Assembly (NCBI GenBank): GCA_017620435.1
Contig: JAFZQL010000086.1
Span: 1-9,913 of the forward strand
Direction of reading: 5' to 3'
Length of the DNA: 9,913 bases
From: Erysipelotrichaceae bacterium
GTDB lineage: Bacteria > Bacillota_I > Bacilli_A > Erysipelotrichales > Erysipelotrichaceae
Shown here in pieces: positions 6,080 through 9,913 of this stretch. A model generated the notes under the pieces. That model did not search any database. It was not told where the DNA came from and saw only the letters and a program-made list of their open reading frames with translations. Positions within the stretch are counted from its first letter, which is position 1. Every line of letters begins with the position of its first letter. Position numbers and translations under genes: made by a program.

Positions 6080-6385
6080 ATGTCAAAAAACAAAGACAAA
6101 TTTGAAATAGAATTACTTTCAAGAAACTATATCAACAGCAAGCGCATCATCAAAGAAACAGAGGAAGACATCATCCACTGCAGTTATGAGAGACTGAAAG
6201 CCTATCGGCGGATCGTCTCCCATATCGAGAATGTGGCGGAATGTTTAGGCGAAAAAGAAAGGCTGATCATTCAGAAAGAGGTGATAGAAGGGAAAAGCGG
6301 AAAATGGTATCTGGAGTATTTCTCCGCTCCATCCTACTACCGTCACCGCAGAAAAGCCTATTCCGAGTTTCTGCGTTGTCTGTAA
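6080..6385 (+). CDS. Small putative HTH protein, MG284/MPN403-like
   Basis: A 101-residue, highly charged, largely helical protein. The last 40 residues read as a helix-turn-helix of the sort seen in sigma region 4-like and ArpU/RinA-type regulators: GEKERLIIQKEVIEGK, then WYLEYFSAPSYYRHRRKA, where SYYRHRRKA is the likely recognition helix. The same layout (a short N-terminal helical region, then WY.EYFS..TYYR.RKKA) is what I recall for the MG284/MPN403 family of Mollicutes and Erysipelotrichia, whose function is not known. The start at 6080 is supported by AAAGGA six bases upstream. It lies 51 bases after hpf and its stop overlaps the spacer of the ptsI promoter. DNA or RNA-polymerase binding is an inference. 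Confidence 0.75.
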   Translation: MSKNKDKFEIELLSRNYINSKRIIKETEEDIIHCSYERLKAYRRIVSHIENVAECLGEKERLIIQKEVIEGKSGKWYLEYFSAPSYYRHRRKAYSEFLRCL

Positions 6386-6404
6386 GTTTCAAAAAAAGTA
6401 TAAT
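6376..6404 (+). promoter_or_regulatory. Sigma-A-type promoter for ptsI
   Basis: TTGTCT (6376-6381, 4/6) is followed after exactly 17 bases by perfect TATAAT (6399-6404). The -35 lies in the last codons of the preceding gene and the stop codon falls in the spacer. Transcription would begin near 6411, just upstream of the GGGGG ribosome binding site (6418-6422). Confidence 0.7.
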
Positions 6405-6430
6405 GAAATTAGAAAATGGGGGTTTAATCT

Positions 6431-8137
6431 ATGTTAAAAGGAATAGCGACTTCAAGTGGTATAGCGATCGGTAAAGTCTATAAACTTGAACAGCCGAAGA
6501 TCGTAGTCAATGAAGCTGCAGGCGATCCGGAAAAAGAACTGAAAGTATTCGAGGATGCGCTGAACAAGACAGTCAGCGACATTGAAGCGATCAAGGAAAG
6601 AGCCAGTGCTACACTCGCCGAAGCAGAGCTGGCAATCTTCGATGCCCATCTGATGATGGTACAGGATCCGGAGTATTCGGGTCAGATCACGGAGATGATT
6701 AAAGGCGGAGCTACGGCAGACCATGCGACAAAACAGGTCTCCGATATGATGGTAGGCATGTTTGAATCGATGGATGACGCTTATTTCAAGGAAAGAGCTG
6801 CCGATATCAAGGATGTTTCATTCAGACTGTTGTGCAATATTCTGGGTCAGACTATTCCTGATCTTACAGCTATCGATGAAGAAGTCGTTATCGTAGCCGA
6901 AGAAATGACCCCGTCTGATACGGCTCAGCTGAACAAGAAATATGCTTTAGGATTTGTTACCGAGATCGGCGGAAAGACTTCACATGCCGCGATCATGGCT
7001 GTTTCTCTGGGTATTCCGGCAGTCGTCGGATGTACCGGCATCATGGCTAACTGCAAACATGGCGATACGATCATACTTGATGCCAAGGAAGGAACCGTCA
7101 TCGTCAACCCAAACGAAGCGGAACTGAAGGAATACACGGAAAGAAGAGATGCTTTCCTGAAAGAAAAGGAAGCATTGCGGGTACTGAAGGATAAACCATC
7201 TATCACTTTAGATGGCCATCAGGTCGAACTGGTATCCAATATCGGTTCGCCGAAAGATATGGACGGTGTTCTGGAGAACGGTGCCGAGGGCGTAGGCCTT
7301 TACCGTACCGAGTTCCTGTACATGGAATCGACAGATGATTTCCCAAGCGAGGACGCGCAGTTTGAAGCCTACAAAGTCGTTCTGGAAAGAGCGCAGGGCC
7401 ACCGTGTTGTCGTCAGAACGCTGGATATCGGCGGAGACAAAAAACTCCCGTATTTCGAATTCGATCCGGAAATGAACCCGTTCCTGGGATATCGCGCAAT
7501 CAGACTCTGTCTTGACCGGAAAGAAATCTTCAAGACACAGGTCAGAGCGCTGCTGCGCGCTTCCGTCTTCGGTAAACTTGCCATCATGTTCCCGATGATC
7601 GCTACAGTCAATGAATTCACAGAAGCAAAACAGTTTGTCCTTGATACCAAGGAAGAACTGAAGAATGAAGGCATTGCCGTATCCGATGAAATCGAGATCG
7701 GCATGATGGTAGAGATACCGGCTTCCGCTGTACTGGCAGATGAATTCGCAAAATACGCCGATTTCTTCTCCATCGGAACCAACGACCTGATCCAGTATTC
7801 CATGGCAGCCGACAGAATGTCGGAAAAGGTTGCCTATCTGTATCAGCCGCTGAACCCTTCGATCCTGAGACTGATCAAGATGACCATTGACGGCGCGCAT
7901 TCGCAGGGCAGGTGGTGCGGCATGTGCGGTGAAATGGGCGGAGATCCGATGGCTGCTCCGGTGCTGCTGGGACTGGGACTGGATGAATTCTCCATGTCTT
8001 CTTCAAGAATACTTCCGACCAGAAGAATCATTACTTCACTAAACAAGAAGGAAATGGAAGAGCTGGCCGGAAAAGCTCTGAAGTGCCACACGGAAGAAGA
8101 AGTGACCAGACTGGTCAACGAGGCATTAAAAGCATAA
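6431..8137 (+). CDS. ptsI: PTS Enzyme I (phosphoenolpyruvate-protein phosphotransferase)
   Basis: Soluble enzyme that takes phosphate from phosphoenolpyruvate and passes it to HPr, starting the sugar phosphotransferase relay. Full length at 568 residues (family about 570-575). The N-terminal helical HPr-binding domain (about 1-145) is intact. The phosphohistidine domain carries GGKTSHAAIMA with active His185. The TIM-barrel PEP domain has GVGLYRTEFLYM (Arg291), RTLDIGGDK (Arg329), the metal ligands Glu428 (MMVEIP) and Asp452 (TNDLIQY), and the acid Cys499 in GMCGEMGGD. No ptsH lies beside it, unlike the common ptsHI pair, so HPr must be encoded elsewhere. The gene has its own promoter and terminator and is therefore likely monocistronic, possibly with some read-through from hpf and the small HTH-like gene. 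The start is fixed by MLKGIATSSGIAIG and the GGGGG site eight bases upstream. Confidence 0.98.
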   Translation: MLKGIATSSGIAIGKVYKLEQPKIVVNEAAGDPEKELKVFEDALNKTVSDIEAIKERASATLAEAELAIFDAHLMMVQDPEYSGQITEMIKGGATADHATKQVSDMMVGMFESMDDAYFKERAADIKDVSFRLLCNILGQTIPDLTAIDEEVVIVAEEMTPSDTAQLNKKYALGFVTEIGGKTSHAAIMAVSLGIPAVVGCTGIMANCKHGDTIILDAKEGTVIVNPNEAELKEYTERRDAFLKEKEALRVLKDKPSITLDGHQVELVSNIGSPKDMDGVLENGAEGVGLYRTEFLYMESTDDFPSEDAQFEAYKVVLERAQGHRVVVRTLDIGGDKKLPYFEFDPEMNPFLGYRAIRLCLDRKEIFKTQVRALLRASVFGKLAIMFPMIATVNEFTEAKQFVLDTKEELKNEGIAVSDEIEIGMMVEIPASAVLADEFAKYADFFSIGTNDLIQYSMAADRMSEKVAYLYQPLNPSILRLIKMTIDGAHSQGRWCGMCGEMGGDPMAAPVLLGLGLDEFSMSSSRILPTRRIITSLNKKEMEELAGKALKCHTEEEVTRLVNEALKA

Positions 8138-8140
8138 GCG

Positions 8141-8170
8141 ACAGGGATGCAGAAGCATCCCTGTTTTTTT
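8141..8170 (+). terminator. Strong intrinsic terminator after ptsI
   Basis: A 10-bp perfect stem ACAGGGATGC (8141-8150) / GCATCCCTGT (8155-8164) with AGAA loop runs straight into a run of seven T (8164-8170). It starts three bases after the ptsI stop codon. Confidence 0.97.
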
Positions 8171-8172
8171 AG

Positions 8173-8201
8173 TAGAAAAATGAAAAAAGTCGTATTAAAA
8201 T
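8173..8201 (+). promoter_or_regulatory. Probable promoter for yebC
   Basis: TAGAAA (8173-8178, 4/6) and TAAAAT (8196-8201, 5/6) are separated by 17 bases in the AT-rich gap between the ptsI terminator and yebC. The surrounding A/T richness makes chance matches likely, so this is only a reasonable candidate. Confidence 0.4.
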
Positions 8202-8225
8202 AATAACAGAAAAGAGGTATTCATT

Positions 8226-8945
8226 ATGGGTAGAGCGCATGAAGTTAGAGCTGCGGCAATGGCCAAAACTGCCGCAATGAAATCAAAAGTATATTCTAGA
8301 TACGGCAAGGAAATCTATATTGCCGCAAAATCTGGCGTGCCGGACCCGGATATGAACCTCACTTTACGTTCCAAGATCAAAGAGGCAAAAGCCAATCAGG
8401 TTCCTGCCGATGTCATTAAAAGAGCGATCGAGAAAGCCAAAGGCGGATCGGGAGAATCCTACGATTCCCTGAGATACGAAGGGATTGGTCCTGCCGGGGC
8501 AACTGTCATCATCGACTGTCTGACCGACAACTCCAACAGAACGGTTGCAGCCATGAACCAGTGCTTCAACAAGGCACATTGCAAGCTGGGTGTCAAGGGT
8601 TCCGTGTCCTTCAACTACGATCATCTCGGCGTCCTTTCCTTCAAATATGAAGATGAAGATACGATGCTGGATACGCTGATCGAAGCCGATGTCGATGTCA
8701 ACGATATCGAAGTGGAAGACGGAGAAATGACGGTCTATACCGCTCCTGCAGATCTGCACAAGGCACAGGAAGCCATCGATGCTTTGATTCCGGATTGTGA
8801 ATATTCGGTCTGTGCGATCAAGATGCTTCCGCAGGAATATGTCACTCTGACGGATGAGCATGACAAGGAAATGTGGCAGAGACTGCTGAACCTTCTCGAT
8901 GAAGTCGATGACGTTCAGGAAGTCTACCATAACGTAGAAATGTAG
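8226..8945 (+). CDS. yebC: YebC/PmpR-family protein, YeeI-like subtype
   Basis: A 239-residue cytosolic protein of the YebC/PmpR family. Members were long annotated as transcription regulators; more recent work on the YebC2/YeeI branch indicates a role in rescuing ribosomes stalled on polyproline stretches. The start MGRAHEVRAAAMAKTAAMKS differs from the classical YebC start (MAGHSKWANIKHRK type) and matches the YeeI-like branch. Further family blocks are SGVPDPDMNLTLRSKI, NQVPADVIKRAIEKAKGG and YEGIGPAGATVIIDCLTDN, plus the acidic alpha/beta C-terminal domains. AGAGGT lies eight bases before the ATG. It is flanked by terminators on both sides and is therefore probably monocistronic. Confidence 0.96.
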   Translation: MGRAHEVRAAAMAKTAAMKSKVYSRYGKEIYIAAKSGVPDPDMNLTLRSKIKEAKANQVPADVIKRAIEKAKGGSGESYDSLRYEGIGPAGATVIIDCLTDNSNRTVAAMNQCFNKAHCKLGVKGSVSFNYDHLGVLSFKYEDEDTMLDTLIEADVDVNDIEVEDGEMTVYTAPADLHKAQEAIDALIPDCEYSVCAIKMLPQEYVTLTDEHDKEMWQRLLNLLDEVDDVQEVYHNVEM

Positions 8946-8964
8946 CATTACTGCTTAACAGAAC

Positions 8965-8991
8965 AAAAAAGCTCCTGAAAGGGAGTTTTTT
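8965..8991 (+). terminator. Intrinsic terminator after yebC
   Basis: CTCC (8972-8975) pairs with GGAG (8982-8985); the stem is extended by a G-U pair and an A6/T6 pairing (8965-8970 with 8986-8991), so the T-run forms both the lower stem and the tail. It lies about 20 bases after the stop. Confidence 0.8.
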
Positions 8992-9048
8992 AACGTTTAT
9001 TTAGGAATCTTCCTTTTTTTCGGTAATTATGTTTAGGAAGAAAGAAAC

Positions 9049-9913
9049 ATGATGAATGAAAAAAGGAAACAGGAAACATACATACCAAGACATTTAAAAA
9101 AAGAAACGATCAATGTAGAAGAAACAAAAAAGCATAACAGACGGATCAAAGTCAGGAAACTACTATGCATTCCGCTGATCGTTCTGTCTGCATTTGCCAT
9201 ACTTTCTTTTAGTAACAAAGGAACATTGGAGACCTATCATCCAGAAGCCGAAGAAAGTCCGGATCCTATGCCTGCGGAATATCGGAATATTTGGCTGGAA
9301 AACAAGACAATCAATCTCGATTACATCGGTCAGATCATCTTTGACTCCGGTCTGATCGATCTACCCTTCGTCCAGGCTGAAGACGTCTACGATCATGACG
9401 GGAACGCCTACGTATTCTATACGCCGGAAGGAAACACCGTAACCGATGTGGATGAGTATACCGGAAATGATGTCTATATCTGGAAAAACTGGAAGACGGG
9501 TGAATATGACCGTTATGAGGAAGGAGGTTCGGTCTTCATGGACTACCGTAACAGTCTTGACGATCAGAACCTGATCATATACGGACACCATTTTGCCAGA
9601 GACTTCGATCCTTCAGGTGTGAAACAGTTTACTCCTCTGGATCTGCTTCTGAAAGAAGAAAACTATACAGGCAACAGTTCTCTGAAACTGATCCTGAATA
9701 ATGAGATCCGAACCTATGAAATCTGCGCGGTAACAATGATTGATGTAAAGGATGATGAACAGCTGCAGATCGCCAGAACAGATCTGGATTTTGATCTTAC
9801 AGTCGAGTATGATCCCGGTTTCTTTCAGAACTATCTCGATCTTATCGGCCGGCAGTCCGTTTATGATACCGGAAAACAGATACAGGAAAACGACAGACTT
9901 CTGACACTGATTA
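9049..9913 (+). CDS. srtB: Class B sortase (3' partial)
   Basis: Membrane-anchored transpeptidase that attaches surface proteins to the cell wall or joins pilin-like subunits. The frame opens at 9049 and runs off the window after 288 codons. An N-terminal cytosolic segment of about 37 charged residues precedes one membrane anchor (LLCIPLIVLSAFAILSF, about 38-54) and an extracellular domain. The class B features are GGSVFMDYRN, NLIIYGHHF with catalytic His180, and FTPLDLLLKEENY. Near the window end, NYLDLIGRQSVYDTG and DRLLTLI follow. In the family the last block continues to S-T-C, so the catalytic Cys and later Arg lie just beyond the edge. AGGAAG (9035-9040) is eight bases from ATG 9049; the adjacent in-frame ATG at 9052 is the alternative start. 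No clear promoter is visible in the 100-base gap after yebC, and no sorting substrate is in the window. Confidence 0.92.
   Translation, partial: MMNEKRKQETYIPRHLKKETINVEETKKHNRRIKVRKLLCIPLIVLSAFAILSFSNKGTLETYHPEAEESPDPMPAEYRNIWLENKTINLDYIGQIIFDSGLIDLPFVQAEDVYDHDGNAYVFYTPEGNTVTDVDEYTGNDVYIWKNWKTGEYDRYEEGGSVFMDYRNSLDDQNLIIYGHHFARDFDPSGVKQFTPLDLLLKEENYTGNSSLKLILNNEIRTYEICAVTMIDVKDDEQLQIARTDLDFDLTVEYDPGFFQNYLDLIGRQSVYDTGKQIQENDRLLTLI

Noticed and set aside
7208..7900. 230-codon open frame on the minus strand inside ptsI
   Set aside because: Antisense shadow of the conserved PEP-binding domain; no recognisable protein features.
8364..8948. 194-codon open frame on the minus strand inside yebC
   Set aside because: Antisense to a fully conserved gene; His/Asp/Phe-rich composition is what results from reverse reading of yebC codons.
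9001..9020. Second terminator (AGGAATCTTCCT followed by a T-run) before the sortase gene
   Set aside because: The stem is only about four base pairs; the better terminator at 8965-8991 already closes the yebC unit.
1..9913. CRISPR array, tRNA/rRNA, insertion sequence or prophage
   Set aside because: No spaced direct repeats, transposase, integrase or structural RNA signature was found on reading both strands; the window is densely filled with ordinary genes.
1..9913. Frequent GATC sites considered as a methylation or regulatory signal
   Set aside because: They occur mostly where an ATC (Ile) codon follows G or as GAT-C across codons, which codon preference explains.

Overview
The window looks like a chromosomal segment of a Bacillota bacterium, most likely of the Erysipelotrichia type. 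The reasons are the moderate GC, consensus TATAAT promoters, purine-rich Shine-Dalgarno sites, a long-form HPF, a YebC of the YeeI-like subtype, and a small protein resembling the MG284/MPN403 family. TGA is used as a stop (at 1859-1861), so the code is not the Mollicutes variant. The taxonomic placement is inference from protein style; no search was run.

Layout. (1) 2-691 (+) is the C-terminal two thirds of a sugar ABC-transporter permease, closest by eye to MglC, ending at a bidirectional terminator (713-738) shared with a convergent gene. (2) 737-1264 (-) is an unrecognised protein with a zinc ribbon and about four membrane helices. (3) 1265-1447 is a divergent promoter region; its rightward leader carries a hairpin and a nested inverted repeat. 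(4) 1448-3983 (+) is a tightly coupled three-gene potassium uptake operon: a short RCK protein, a second RCK protein with RCK_C, and a TrkH-type channel subunit, closed by a terminator at 3985-4005. (5) 4035-5486 (+) is a DUF2779 protein joining a Cas4/RecB-like N-terminal half to a DEDDy-type exonuclease half. (6) 5504-6028 is long-form hpf, and 6080-6385 is a small putative HTH protein. (7) 6431-8137 is ptsI with its own promoter and a strong terminator. (8) 8226-8945 is YebC/PmpR with a terminator. (9) From 9049 to the window edge runs a class B sortase, cut just before the expected catalytic Cys motif.

Most genes here are housekeeping: sugar import, K+ homeostasis, ribosome hibernation, PTS phosphorelay, translation and surface protein anchoring. 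No phage, IS, CRISPR, tRNA or rRNA is visible. The points that most deserve a second look are three. The DUF2779 protein seems to have lost the PD-(D/E)XK active site while keeping its cysteines and exonuclease residues. The RCK pair has one member without RCK_C and another with a broken nucleotide-binding motif. The TrkH has a substituted intramembrane loop. I saw no convincing wholly new multi-gene system.
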